DNA of 64,000 bases from Monodelphis domestica (lineage: Eukaryota > Chordata > Mammalia > Didelphimorphia > Didelphidae): contig NC_077230.1 of the NCBI RefSeq assembly GCF_027887165.1, positions 344,811,850 through 344,875,849 of the forward strand. Reading direction: 5' to 3'. Of this stretch, positions 11,809 to 24,215 are shown one piece after another. Under the pieces are notes generated by a model. It was not told where the DNA came from. It did no database searches and worked only from the letters and a program-made list of their open reading frames with translations. The stretch's first letter is position 1, and each line of letters starts with the position of its first letter. The position numbers and the translations under genes are program-made.

Positions 11809-11947
11809 AGAGGGAGGGAGGAAGAGGCGGGAGAGAGACGGAGGGAGGGAGAGAGGGACAGAGGGAGAGAGTGAGGAAGAGGGGGAGAGAGAGAGGGAGA
11901 GGGAAGGAGGGAAGGAGAAATGGAGAGAGGAAGGGAGAAGGAGAGAA
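11683..11947. repeat. (GA)n-rich simple repeat
   Basis: About 265 bp of GA repeat with interspersed GACA and GGGA variants. Long Arg/Glu open frames across it are artefacts of the repeat. Confidence 0.95.
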
Positions 11948-12084
11948 TTTACTCTAGGTGGACCAACTCAGCTATTGAGTGGTGATCTAAAATACATGTA
12001 TGTACACATATATGTAAGTCTACACATGCACATTTACATCTGTTCTCCAGTCTCTGTCATTGGCTAACATCTTCTTTCTCTATA

Positions 12085-12340
12085 TTGTGTTGTTAAACTG
12101 GGGTTTATGGATCCCCCAAAGGATTTGTGGATCGATTTCAGGATCTGGAATTTGGGTTTTTAGAAAGATGTTTTGATTTTTTATTTAATTGGCTTTCTTT
12201 GTAACTCAGATCAGGGCAGAGGGTAATCTAGTAATGGAGAGTAAGAAGCATGGCTAAGCCTTCTAATTTCATAGGAATTGGTCCATAGGCTTCCCGAGAC
12301 TTCCAGAGGTGTTTATGACACAAAAAGATTAAGAATCCCT
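12085..12340 (+). mobile_element. hAT-type (MER-like) non-autonomous transposon
   Basis: Starts near gttaaactggggtttatgga and ends near aagattaagaatccct, the inverted-repeat style (GGGTTCTTAACC...GGTTAAGAACCC) of a common mammalian hAT family, with an internal cttcccgagacttccagagg block. A SINE has inserted at its right terminus, so the terminal bases are found again after the SINE. A related fragment lies at 20155-20337. Confidence 0.6.
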
Positions 12341-12530
12341 CTTAAAGGGGAGCTGGGTAGCCCAGTGGATTGAGAGCCAGGTCTAGAGACAGGTGGTCCT
12401 AGCTTCAAACCTGGGCTCAGACACTTCCCAGCTGTGTGACCCTGGGCAAAGTCACTTAACCCCCATTGCCTAGCCTTTACCATTCTTCTGCCTTGGAGCC
12501 AAAGGCAGAAGGTAAGGGTTAAAAAAAAAA
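12341..12530 (+). mobile_element. Marsupial tRNA-derived SINE with 10-bp target-site duplication
   Basis: Well-preserved copy with ggtagcccagtggattgaga head-type sequence, tgtgtgaccctgggcaaag, the ttctgccttggagccaa block and a poly(A) tail at 12520-12530. It is flanked by aagaatccct at 12331-12340 and 12531-12540. The duplicated site is the terminus of the underlying hAT element. Confidence 0.85.
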
Positions 12531-12609
12531 AAGAATCCCTTGATCCCTCTGCTTTTTTTTTTTTTTGGCCCTACCAGAGCTTTTATTTCAATGTAAACCA
12601 TGTAAACAT

Positions 12610-13155
12610 GAGCTCAAGTGGATGATTCAGTGGATGGAGAGTTGTTCGTAGAGTCAGGAAGCCCTGAGTTAAAATTCACTTTTAGATACTTACTAGTTGT
12701 GTGTGATACTGGGCAAGTCACAGAACTTTCTCTTTGTATAATAATCTGGAAAATGGGGATAATAATGACATCTTGCCCCTGAGAGTTGTTGTGAAGATCA
12801 AACAAAATAATATTTATAAGTACTTTGCAAATCTTAAAGCATAATCGAAAGCATGAAAGAGACCTATCTATATAGATCTCTGTTTGTCTCTCTGTCTCTG
12901 TCTCTGATTCTCTATCTATCTGTCTATCTCTCCCCTTGAATACTAACCTGTCTCTCAAGATCCAGAGCTCTGGACCTGGAGCTAGGAAGACTAATCTTTC
13001 TGAGTTCAAATATGGCCTTAGACACTTACTAGCTGTGGGACTCTGGGCAAGTCATTTAACTATGTCTGCCTCAGTTTCCTCATGTGTAAGATGAACTGGA
13101 GAAGGAAAAGGCAAACCACTCCAGATATGACTTTAAAATGATGAACAACAAAGAA
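12610..13155 (+). mobile_element. MIR-type SINE, CT microsatellite and RTE-bodied SINE
   Basis: A MIR-type SINE (12615-12860) ends in the tttgcaaatcttaaagca segment. A TCTG/TATC simple repeat follows (12875-12935). An RTE-bodied SINE (12955-13150) has aaggcaaaccactccagata. All are in the + orientation. Confidence 0.7.
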
Positions 13156-13159
13156 CCTA

Positions 13160-14095
<936 letters not shown>

Positions 14096-14100
14096 TTCTG

Positions 14101-14280
14101 GGAGCAGCTGGGTGGCTCAGTGGATAGAATGCCAGGCCTGGAGACAGGAGGTCCTGGGTTCAAATATGACCTCAGATACTTCCTAACTGTGTGACCTTGG
14201 GCAAGTCACTTAACAACCATTGCCTAGCCCCTACTGCCCTTCTGCCTTGGAACCAATAGTATTGATTCTTCTAACCCTGT
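14101..14280 (+). mobile_element. Marsupial tRNA-derived SINE
   Basis: Begins gggagcagctgggtggctca, the best-preserved head of the family in the window, with ggtcctgggttcaaatatga, a gcctagcccctactgccctt block and a short tail. Confidence 0.85.
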
Positions 14281-14439
14281 TCTCAATGTATGTTATGAAT
14301 ATAAGCATAGTCATGTATGCATGTGCTTTTGGATGTGCTCTTTATGTAAGAGCAACACATGGGAAAACTCTAAGATCTAGAACTAGTACACAATGGAATT
14401 GCTGCCTCTAGAGATAGGGGGCTTCTTAATATTGGGTGT

Positions 14440-15179
14440 CCTAAGATCTAAAGCATGAAGGGACCTTAGAGATCACTTGGTGTTCAACTTCCTTATTTAG
14501 AGATGTGGAAACTGAGTCCCAAAGAGGAGCAGTGACTTGCCAGGAGTCCCTCACATTTTAGTAACAGATCTGGAAGGTGAACCCAGACCCCTGGGTTCAG
14601 AGAGAGTTCTTCTTCAATGCTACACTGTCTAGTCAAGACTAGAACTTGGTTCTCTGAGTGTCCAGGCCAATGCTCTGTCCATTATATCCTGCTATATTCT
14701 TGGACCCTGATTCAGGCATATTCCACTTGGTTACTTACATGCTAGTTGTGTAACTATGGGAACCAATTCATGTCACTATTTCTCAGTTGCCTTCTCTGTC
14801 TAATGGAGATAATAATCCTAGTCCTGCCTCCCTCACAGGGTTGTTATGAAGTTCTGGGAGATATCATGGATGTAAAAGCTACCTTATAAACCATAAAAGT
14901 CTGCCTTCAAATTAGTCAGGGAATCTAGGTAGCCCAGTGGATAGAAGGCTGAGTTTGGAGTCAGAAAGATTCATCTTCCTGAGTTCAAATTTGGCCTTAG
15001 ATACTTCCTAGCTGTGTGACCATGGACAAGTCACTGAATTCTATTTGCCTCAGTTTCCTCATCTATAAATGAGCTAAAAAAGAGAATGGCAGGCAAGTCT
15101 AGTACTACTGCCAAGAAAACTCCAACTGGGGTCATGAAGAGTCAGACACAATTGAAAAAACATTGAATAATAAGTTAGT
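14440..15179. mobile_element. MIR fragments and RTE-bodied SINE
   Basis: Minus-strand MIR at 14440-14640 (acttccttatttagagatgt then cagtgacttgccaggagt), + strand MIR at 14725-14905, and a + strand RTE-bodied SINE at 14925-15175 that ends next to the receptor-associated block beginning at about 15180. Confidence 0.7.
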
Positions 15180-15549
15180 TAGTTATTGCTATTATTATTG
15201 TTATAAGAAAGGAGCCAGGGATGACATTTGCCCCACTCCTATTTACTCTCAAATCAACAAACCTCAGGGGCTCCTCCCTTCTCCTCTGGCAATAGATGCT
15301 TATTATTGTTTGTCTGACAGAACTAATCCCCAGGGTGTGAGAGAGGATTGAGCCCCAACAGTCTGGAAGATGCATTGGTCCCTCTTGGGAGAGGTAGGGT
15401 TGGAGAGAGAAATGAGGAGAGCTAAATTCTCTGTTAAAAGGGAGCAAGGGATCTTCCAGAACAAAATTCTTTCCCACCCTACTTCTCAGATCAGTGCTGG
15501 CAGTACTTATTCAGTCTTATGGGGAGGGCAGGTTCCCCAGAAAAGGCAG
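15180..15549 (+). promoter_or_regulatory. Candidate 5' non-coding exon/promoter block of the first receptor copy
   Basis: This block is homologous to 35055-35425. Shared phrases include cccttctcctctggcaatag here against ctcttctcctctggtgccag there, followed by similar G/A-rich segments. Each block ends in a consensus splice donor: ggcag|gtgagt here (intron from 15550) and ggcag|gtaagc there. A spliced 5' exon joined to the acceptor at 18599 would give an intron of about 3,050 bases. Upstream non-coding exons are normal for olfactory receptor genes. It could instead be a dispersed repeat; no TATA box is obvious. Confidence 0.35.
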
Positions 15550-18500
15550 GTGAGTAGAAGATATGATACAAAGAATTTTAGATTCCCAGGATCTCAGAAT
15601 CTGAAAGTGTGGTAGGAGACCAAAACAGAGAGGTGGGAAAGGTGATGGTCTTATCCTGGCTTCTTGGCTCTGAGCTCTGGTGGGGGAAAGAAGGAGGGCA
15701 TTCAAGATCAGGCAGTTGGGTGCTTTGGGAATCATAGAGGTGACATGACATGGGATGTCAGAAGAATGAAGGGCAAGAAGCCAAGAAATCAGGATGATGG
15801 GGGGACAAGAGGCCAAGGATGGGTAAGTGTGAAGAGTGGAATGCTGAGAAGGTAGGAAATAGTTCATTTTAGTGGGTAAACTAAGACATCAAAGGATCTA
15901 GGAGCCAAAATATTGGTTTAGGGAGCAGGATGAAGCAAGAGTAGAGACCCTCCCCTGGTTTGTGATGACCTTGGGAAATTCCAAAAGCTCATTTGTCTAG
16001 AATACCATTTACAAATCATTCCCCTCTCAACACTTCCATGATATTGTATTTCTATTCCTCTTTAACAGCTGGGAAACAGAGTCTTAGAGAGGCTAAGTGA
16101 TTTCCTCAGGTCAAAATTAGTAAGTGTTGGAGTTAGGATTACAACCCAGGATTCTCTTGACTCCAGTCTTCTTTGCCAGTTCTCTCCATCTCCTTCTTCT
16201 TCCATAAAATGAAGTAACTAAATGAGATGCTCTCCATGGCCTCTTCCAGCTCTAACATGTGAAACTTTCTGTGTTCTCAAGGTCATTTCCTTTCTATAAT
16301 TCTCTGATTCTCTTACTGGGGCTAAGGAGAAAATCTGCTTGGATCCATCTAGTCTATGGTCATTGGAGGTAAGGGCAGATTGGAAAGGGAGAGAAGGACA
16401 TGCAGAATCAAAAATTTATTGCTGGAAGGAAGCCTATGGCTATCTAGTCCAATCCCTTTATTTTAAAGACAAGAGAGGAAGTTAAGGACCACAGTAGATA
16501 GACTATCAGGTCTCTAATCAGAGAACCTGGGTTCAAATCTGGCCTCAGACACTTCCTAGCTCTGTGTTCCAAGCAAGTCACTCTTGCTATTCTTCTGCAT
16601 TAGAAGTGATACTATGACAGAAGGTAAAGGTTTTAAAAAAATAAAGATGAGAATGAGGCACTGAAGGGGAAAAAGCCCGCAGAATAAATCAGATTCATGC
16701 CAGGATTTTCCAGTTATAGGATCCATTTGGATTCTTTGGTTCCAGAGCCAATATTCTTTCTAGTATGATACATTGCCTTTCTACTGAGTTTATTTGACCA
16801 AGAAAGAAAAGTCTGAGGAAAGGGAATGAATTATCTCTAGTGCTAATAATTAACATTCTATTTCTTGCTCTGCTACTAACTTCTTGTGAGACCTGACACC
16901 TGTCACTTTCCTTATTTGGATTTCAATTTTCTATTTTGTAAAACAAGGAGATTTGATCATAAAGACTTTAAGGTTCCCTCCATCTTGAGAATCTATATTC
17001 TTATTAATCTAGAGAGAGAACCCCCCCCCCAATTTCAGATGTCCAAAGGAAGAATGGTAGATGCTTCCAAGATATAGTGTGATACATCATAAAATTCTAG
17101 TGGGAAGTAAGTTCAGAGAGTATAAGGGTGCAGTCTCCTTACCATATATCTCTATAACAACTTTGATAATAGGTCATCCAATCTCTGAATACACAATAAC
17201 AAGCAATTCAACTACACTTTGAGGCCGGCCATTCCAACCAATGTGAGACAGCTCTTTTATTTCTGCCTCCAGTTTCATCTTTTGTACATGGACATTTAAC
17301 ATTGGGAATCACTGATGAGTCACCTCACAGTAGCATTAGTCTTTAGATACCCCTGCTTTTCCCCCTTTGGGAATAATTTTTTTCCTGTGTCACTCAATTT
17401 TATCCTTGAATGCTGCTTAGTTCTCTTGCACCCATTTCTTTTATAACTTCTCAGATCCTAAGATTCCACCCTTCCTTTCTTTGAAATAAATTCTCCTAAA
17501 GTTTACTATAGTACAAGTTTTTCTTCACCTGGATTTCCTCTCCTTAATCTATCAAGAGCTCTAAGATGGCATGATTATTTCCTTCTGGAATCCCTATAAT
17601 ATTAGGATAAGAATAAATTTCAGTTAAGCAAGGTTTATAAATGTTTTTTCTCCTACCTATGAGAAATGAAATGGTGATTAAGAAAAATTAAAAATTATCA
17701 GATGCTCTGATTTTAGTAGAAAGAAAAGAAAAAAATCTGCAGAACATGTCTGGATGACTAAGATTTCTAATCACTACAATATCTGAAGTGGGTCAACTTT
17801 GTAATTTGCTTTAGAACTTTATCATTCCTTTCTTCCATCTGCCCAGGGGATTTGTAGTGTACTTTCACTATAATAATCCTTCTGTACTGTTTCCTTTGAT
17901 TCCAACACACTCTCCACTATGTTTTCTTATTTAGGTTCATGGATTTCCACAGAAGTAAATACTTTTTCTGACATAAACTTCTATTCCACTCCCCTTTTAT
18001 TTGACCTCTTCTTTACGAATAGTTGTACTCTTTAAAAATTATGTTGCAGCCATGAATACTTTTGGTGAATATTATAAATGTAAGAAACTAAAATATTTCT
18101 GATGAGAGGGAAAGTATTTATAAATGTCTGAAAAAGTCAGGGATAAAAATATAAAGACACAATTGTTTCTGGACCTTAGATAGCAGAAAAACTACATATA
18201 TATGTATGTATACAGTATTAATATTATACATATATGTTTGTATGTACACATATATAATTTTAAAAAATTATACATCTACTTATTGCATTTCTATATGCTG
18301 TAGTTTTACAGTTAAGTAGATAAAGAATTAAGATGGTTAGGGCTAGAGTGAACAAGGACTAGTTGAGGCCTAAGATTATAAAGAACTTAGAAAAATTCAC
18401 ATATTTGCTATATGACTTCATGATTCCATAGCCATAATAGAAGAGTTTAGAAGCAGCATCTGCTTTCTGGAAAATGAGTATGTGGACAATGATTATGTGT

Positions 18501-18585
18501 ATCTCCCTTTGGGCAAATGAGATAAGAATGTACTAGAAAGCCAAGCCTAGAGTTTGTTTCTATAAGAGCTAACATATTTCTAGTT
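15550..18585. repeat. Upstream region of the pseudogene: MIR, SINE, CR1 fragments, AT-rich DNA
   Basis: Holds a minus-strand MIR at 16000-16190, a + strand tRNA-derived SINE at 16480-16645 (with ctggcctcagacacttccta and an A-rich tail), and a CR1-like minus fragment at about 17150-17270. A C10 run sits at about 17021. From 17270 to 18585 I see only AT-rich sequence with a short TATATG-type tract at 18195-18260. Confidence 0.5.
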
Positions 18586-18599
18586 CTTTCCATTTCCAG
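18586..18599 (+). promoter_or_regulatory. 3' splice site before the OR2AT4-like pseudogene
   Basis: Polypyrimidine tract and AG, ttctttccatttccag, 44 bases before the ATG. The same acceptor, tttccag|atgttc, is conserved before the intact copy at 40435, although the rest of the 5' flank has diverged. Consistent with the receptor coding exon being the last exon of a spliced transcript. Confidence 0.5.
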
Positions 18600-18643
18600 A
18601 TGTTCCTGTGGCCCATCTCCATGACACTGAATTTCATCCCAAC

Positions 18644-19584
18644 ATGGATACAAAAGCCTGCAACAGTTCAGATGGTTCCCCCATCTTCTTTTATCTGATG
18701 GGCATCCCTTCCCTCCCAAAGTCCCTTTTCCTCCCTGTCTTCTTCATCTTCCTTATCCTGTATCTCCTTGTCATCATTGGCAACTTCCTTGCTCTTGGTG
18801 GCTGTGGTGGTTGACTCCAAGCTTCACAAGCCCATGTACTTCTTCCTGACCAATCTCTCAGCCCTGGACATCCTCTTTACCACAACCACAATCCCCAGAA
18901 TGCTCTCCCTTTTTTTGCTAGGGGATCGCATCCTTTCCTTCCCAGCTTGCTTCCTGCAAATGTACTTCTTCCATAGCTTTTCTTGCACTGAGGCCTTTAT
19001 ACTGGTGGTCATGGCCTATGACCGCTATGAAGCTATCTGTCACCCATTGCACTATACAGTCCGCATGACTCCACAGGTCAATGTCAAGCTGGCAGCAAGT
19101 GCCTGGTTGGCAGCCCTCCTGCTGCCTATCCCAGCTGTGGTCCAGTCATCCCAGATGGCCTTTGGTACCCTGGTCCAGGTCTTGCACTGTTTCTGTGACC
19201 ATCTGGCAGTGGTTCAGGCCTCTTGCTCAGACCCCAACTTCCAGACATTCCTGGGTTTTCTGCTGTGCCATGACTGTATCCTTCATGCCTTTGCTACTGG
19301 TGGTCCTATCCTATGCTCGAATCCTTATCTCCATCCTGAAGATCAGCTCAAAGGAGGGTCGGGCAAAGGCCTTCTCCACATGCACATCTCATCTCCTTGT
19401 CGTTGGTACCTACTACACATCTATTGCTGTGTCCTATGTGGCCTACAGGGCTGACCTTCCTGTAGACTTCCACATAATGGGGAATGTGGTATATGCCATC
19501 CTCACACCTGTGGTGAACCCCCTCATCTATACCCTGAGGAACAAGGATGTCAAAGCAGCCATCACCAAATTCATGATTCCTTGA
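18644..19584 (+). pseudogene. OR2AT4: Olfactory receptor pseudogene, OR2AT4-like
   Basis: Starts MDTKACNSSDGSP, in line with the intact copy, and shows all receptor landmarks: LHKPMYFFL, MAYDRYEAICHP, KAFSTCTSHLL and NPLIYTLRNKDVK. Two single-base insertions break the frame relative to the intact copy at 40480: one in transmembrane segment 1 near 18790 (cttccttgctcttgg against cttcctgatcctag) and one near 19258 (gggttttctgctg against gggtttctgctg). Its end also differs, stopping after ITKFMIP. The sequence is otherwise close to 93 percent identical to the intact copy by eye over sampled stretches. No in-frame stop is needed to explain its loss, so inactivation looks recent. It carries the same unusual Glu after DRY as the intact copy. 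It cannot make a normal seven-helix receptor. Confidence 0.9.
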
Positions 19585-19795
19585 AAGAGAAGATGATGAG
19601 CTTCCTATTAACTATAGCCATCTATTTCTTCTCCACGCCACCCACCACCCCCATTTATTTATGTCACCAAGGAGAACAATCACACCTGGCTGACAAGTGG
19701 AGGCAATCACCTGTCCCCCTGGGTGTCAGTTTTCTCCCAAAGTTGCAACACATCTACCTCTTGCCTTTGCAATCCTAGTGATGTAAAATTGACGG

Positions 19796-19801
19796 AATAA
19801 A
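19796..19801 (+). terminator. Possible polyadenylation signal of the receptor pseudogene
   Basis: AATAAA about 210 bases after the stop codon, the expected place for a receptor 3' UTR. The signal is short, and no cleavage evidence is available from sequence. Confidence 0.3.
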
Positions 19802-19864
19802 ATGGCATTTTGTATGGTGATCCACATGCAGACCAAAATCATAAGCTTCTTTGAGTAACTTAGA

Positions 19865-20105
19865 CACCTTGTGTTAAAAGGGACCTCAGAAATCATCCAC
19901 TATGCAACCTTTTCCCCAAATTAGGAATCACCAAGATAGGGTACAACCACCAGGCCCATCCCTCTAAATCAACCCCTTCAGAGTATCCTCTAGTCTCTGC
20001 TTGAATGCTTCCATTGTTAAGAAGCTCTCTTCCTATTGAGAAAATTCATTTCATTGTTGAATAGCCCCAATTATCACAAAAGTCTTCCTTGTACTACCCC
20101 TCAAC
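19865..20105 (-). mobile_element. L3/CR1 LINE 3'-end fragment
   Basis: Contains the CR1/L3 phrases tagtctctgcttgaatgctt and attgttgaatagccccaatt in the order expected for the minus orientation. Confidence 0.7.
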
Positions 20106-20154
20106 TCACAAGTCCCCAGTTCACAAGTTAGGATCTTAGAGATCACCTGTATGA

Positions 20155-20337
20155 TACAGGGGTTCTTAATCTGGGGTGGGATTCAGGAATTTGAATAGGA
20201 AAAATGCATCTTTATTTTTCTGGACCCCTAATTGAAGTATAGCATTTCCTTCAACATTGAATATTGCCAATAAATCTGATTCTGAGAAAAGGTGCATTGG
20301 CTTTCCCAGACTGCCAAATTGACACAGAAAAGTTACT
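20155..20337 (+). mobile_element. hAT-type (MER-like) non-autonomous transposon fragment
   Basis: Begins caggggttcttaatctgggg, a good hAT-family terminus, and contains ttggctttcccagactgcca. Same family as the element at 12085; the right terminus is not clear. Confidence 0.6.
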
Positions 20338-20667
20338 CTGGTCTAGCCCAATGCTATTAACCCCATATAAGGTAATGTGGTATAGGGAAAAGTGTGCAGG
20401 GCTTGGTGTTAGAAAATCTAAAATCAAATCCTGGATCTGAAGAAGAATGATGAAGCTTGCTACCCACCCCTTGACGGTGAAATGATAAATTCAAAATGCA
20501 GAATGAGACATCCATTTTTGGACAAGGCCAATGCAGGAATTATTGTGTTTGAAGATGTATATTTTTTTACAAGGGGTTTTTTTGTTCTCTCCTTTTTCTG
20601 TGTGATGGGAGGGGGAGTCTTCAGGATGAGGAAACAAATGCTTGTTAATTGAAAGATATCAAATGAG

Positions 20668-20845
20668 GGTAGCTAGGTAGCTCAGGAGATAGAGCACCAG
20701 ACCTGAAGATGGAAGGTTTCCAATCTGGCCTTTGACACTTCCTATCTGTGTCACCCTGGGGAAATCACTTAACTCCAGTTGCCTAGACCTTACCATTCTT
20801 CTACTTTGGAATGAATACTTAAGTGTTGAGTCTAAGGCAGAAGAT
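20668..20845 (+). mobile_element. Marsupial tRNA-derived SINE whose tail leads into a microsatellite
   Basis: Head gggtagctaggtagctcagg, body with tgacacttcctatctgtgtc and gcctagaccttaccattctt, then the usual ggcagaagataaggg end. Instead of a poly(A) tail, the sequence passes straight into GGAA units. Confidence 0.8.
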
Positions 20846-21262
<417 letters not shown>

Positions 21263-21269
21263 ATTAAGT

Positions 21270-22470
21270 CCCAACATATACAGTCTCAAGCAAGTCATTA
21301 TTTCTTGGCTGGCCTCAATTTCCTTATCTATAAAATGGGTAAAATAACACTTATATGCCATGCCTCAGTGTGCTACTGTGTGGAAAGCACTTTTTGAAAT
21401 GTTGACTGCCATAGAAGTATGAGCTATTGTTTACAAATGGTGAAATTGAGGGGAAGATATTTGCTCAAGATCACACAGTAAATGTTGTACTGAGATCTGA
21501 ACTCAGGTCATCTGGTTCTTTCCATCACATCCCAGAGGCTATCAACTTATGATTGCCTGTTATCAAAAGTGCAGAATGCAGCACACTAGGATGACAAGCA
21601 GGGTTATGAGTCTAGGTTTGGAACACAAGGACATCAGAACATGAATTGGACATGGCACTGACTGACAGACCCCCACAACTCTCAGTATTTCCCAGAGCAG
21701 ACCTCTGGGGATGTTTTTCTTCAGTGGTCTGTTGCCTGATGTCTCTTTGGCAGGTACATCCACTCAGGAAGAAGAGTACCACACAGCATCAAGAATCTTC
21801 AGGTTGAATTCCATTTCTTGTCACCAATTTGCTGAAATTATTTCCTTTCTCCAGACCTCTGATTTTCCTCTGGAAAACAAGTATCAAAATCCCTGATGAA
21901 CCAACTCCAAACAGATTTTAGAAGGTCATGATTTTTAAAATGTCTGAGGACACAATGATAAAGATTCTGAACTTGAAGTGGGGATGCTTCTTGTCCCCAA
22001 ACTTACCAGCTACATGACTTTGAGCAAGGCCCACCACTCCCTGGGCCTCAGTTTCCTCATCTGCAAAGTATGGGCTGGGGGAGTTAGACTACTTACCTTC
22101 CTTGTCTCACAAGATTATTGTAGAACTTTCATTTTTAATGAGATTTGTCACCAGGGAAGAACTTTGTAAACTTCCCAAAGCTCTGCTGATAGAAGGGATG
22201 GAATAGATGATTAATAGGCAGAACAAGCCTGCAAATGCTCATCTGTTCTTGTGCTGTCTTAACTCTCTCCCCAGGAAGTAACAATGATAGGTATTTCTAG
22301 GAGCTTTTCAGTTTGACAAAGTCCTGCCTGAGACAATTCAGGGAGGTAGCTAATGCGAGAATTATGATATCCATTTTCCTGGGGAAGAAACTGAGGCCCA
22401 GAGAAAGGAGATGACTTGTTTAAGGTCACCTAGCTCTTAAATATTGGGGCTGAAACTCAAACTCAAGCCT
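21270..22470. repeat. MIR fragments and unassigned intergenic DNA
   Basis: A + strand MIR core at 21280-21430 (ctcaatttccttatctataa), a minus-strand MIR at 21432-21540, a + strand MIR at 21965-22120 (ctcagtttcctcatctgcaa) and a minus-strand MIR at 22285-22450 (ggtcacctagctcttaaata). 21541-21960 holds nothing I recognise. Confidence 0.55.
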
Positions 22471-23004
22471 TTGTAGTAAGAACATAGTGGAAGGTAGTAG
22501 CTGCCTGAGCTTGCCCTCCATTGGTGTAGTCATCCAGCATCCAAGGTCACTTCTGTACCATGACAGAGGATTCGGAGTAAAGATGATAATAATCACACTG
22601 ATGCTTTTTCTAGGACCATGAGACACACCAGTCATCAACTGATGCATTTTGCTAAAACTGAGTCAGAATTAATGATAAATTTCAATTATCCATTCTCTTC
22701 TCCTTGACCTTATTATAACTTGTCTCTGCCTCACCTTCTTCCAAGAAAACCCTGTCAACAATGAGCAGGCACAAATCACTTTGAGTTTATCATGGAGATG
22801 ATGCATTGAAATTTTGGTCAGTTTCACATTTCCCAGGTTTCCAATATTAACTATCAAACCCCATAAAATCAGAGTTTTCCCCATCCTCTTGGCTGCAAAA
22901 GTTATTTAAAATAAAAATTTCTCAACAATGTCTAACTGCCTTCTGATTTTCTCCTTTTTACTATGCCAATAATATCAGCCATCATGACAATAACAACAGT
23001 ACTA
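22471..23004. other. Intergenic, no feature recognised
   Basis: About 530 bases with no gene, RNA or clear repeat family. Confidence 0.4.
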
Positions 23005-23026
23005 AGAAACAGCCATGGCCTTATTG

Positions 23027-23818
23027 TGTAAACCTTAAAATTTCTTAGACTTATAAATGTTGGAAATTTCACCATTGGGAATTTTCATACTTGAAAAATT
23101 TCCTACTGATAGTCTATTGGAATGTTAACCCCCTTGGCATGGGAGGGTCTTTCTCCTCCCTACTTAAGATTACTTTAGGACAGAAACCTTTTGCTGAACA
23201 ATGGAAAGGGCTTTGACCTATGCTTAAGCATAGAACAGGAAGCTCTTTGAGTTATGATTGATTTTAGAATTGATACAATAGAGATATTTGGAATGACAGA
23301 ATCAGGTCTTGGAACTTCCAATCTCCACCCTGCTCAGGGTAACAGGATTTAGGAAGGGCTGCAGCAAAAGGATCAAGATTTAATTATTTGAGAATATGAC
23401 CTTCAACAGACATGTGCAAAGCCACAGACCTCTGGGTGGTCCTGGGTTAAGCTAGAGCCACCATTGGCACAGGGAAGACATGGACAGTGATTGGTAGATA
23501 TGAGAACTGAGGGGAGGGAACTGAGAGGGTTTTCCTTAAAGATAGCGGGGTCTGAGGACTGAGGTGGTTGGAGAAGTTGTGCTCTGAGAGGTTGTGCTCT
23601 GAGAAGCTTGCTCTGAAGGAAGCTGGAGGTGGAGGCCCCTGAGACTGTTTCTCCATTTTGGTCACATGAGTGATAGGGACTGATCTCTTTTCTTTGCCTC
23701 AGCTATCTAAGGGCTTGGGCCTTTTGGCCCAGCCTAAACAGAGGGGGTATTTAAGCCCTATTCCCTTCTCTCTCTCTGTCTCTCTGTCTCTCTGTCTCTC
23801 TGTCTCTCTGTCTCTCTG

Positions 23819-23859
<41 letters not shown>

Positions 23860-24000
23860 CCTTTCTTCCTCCTGTTTGTAATTAAACTCCATAAAAGGTT
23901 GACTGCTGACTTGAGTTTTCATTAAGGAATTACATAGCTGAATTCCTTGGTGACCTTAAATTAATATATATCAGTCTTTTAAAGTGATTTCCTTGTCACA
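23027..24000 (+). repeat. Solo LTR of an endogenous retrovirus
   Basis: 974 bp from TGTAAACCTTAAAATTTC to CTTGTCACA, flanked by the 4-bp duplication attg (23023-23026 and 24001-24004), the size used by gammaretrovirus-like elements. The same family supplies the LTR at 60348-61188, sharing the start, the gtgattggtagata segment and the gggcttaggcct/gggcttgggcct segment near the promoter. No internal retroviral sequence remains, so it arose by LTR-LTR recombination. It carries an internal CT-rich microsatellite at 23768-23856. Confidence 0.85.
23768..23856. repeat. (TCTCTCTG)n/(TC)n microsatellite inside the solo LTR
   Basis: About eight TCTCTCTG units then pure TC. The sister LTR has only a short ctctctctcc tract at the matching place (about 61027-61036). 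Confidence 0.95.
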
Positions 24001-24215
24001 ATTGATAGAGAGCTGGCCTCAGATACAGGAATACCAGAGTTCAAATTCTGCCTTTGACACTGCCTGTGTATCCTTGAACAAAGAATTTAACTTCTTGGTG
24101 TTAGGCAACTCTTAAGATTCAGTGTTGAAGAGAAGGTGTCAACCTACATTGATAGGAGTTTCTTCATCTGGAAGTTCCCTATATCAATGAAATCACAGGT
24201 ATAGTTTCTATCTCC

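Larger units (their letters stand above)
23005..24215 (+). mobile_element. Marsupial tRNA-derived SINE split by a solo LTR
   Basis: The SINE head (about 23005-23026) and its remainder (24005-24215, atagagagctggcctcagat onward, with the ttaggcaactcttaagattc and gttccctatatcaatgaaat 3' body) are separated by the LTR at 23027-24000. The 4-bp target site attg is present on both sides. The SINE is therefore older than the LTR. Confidence 0.65.
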
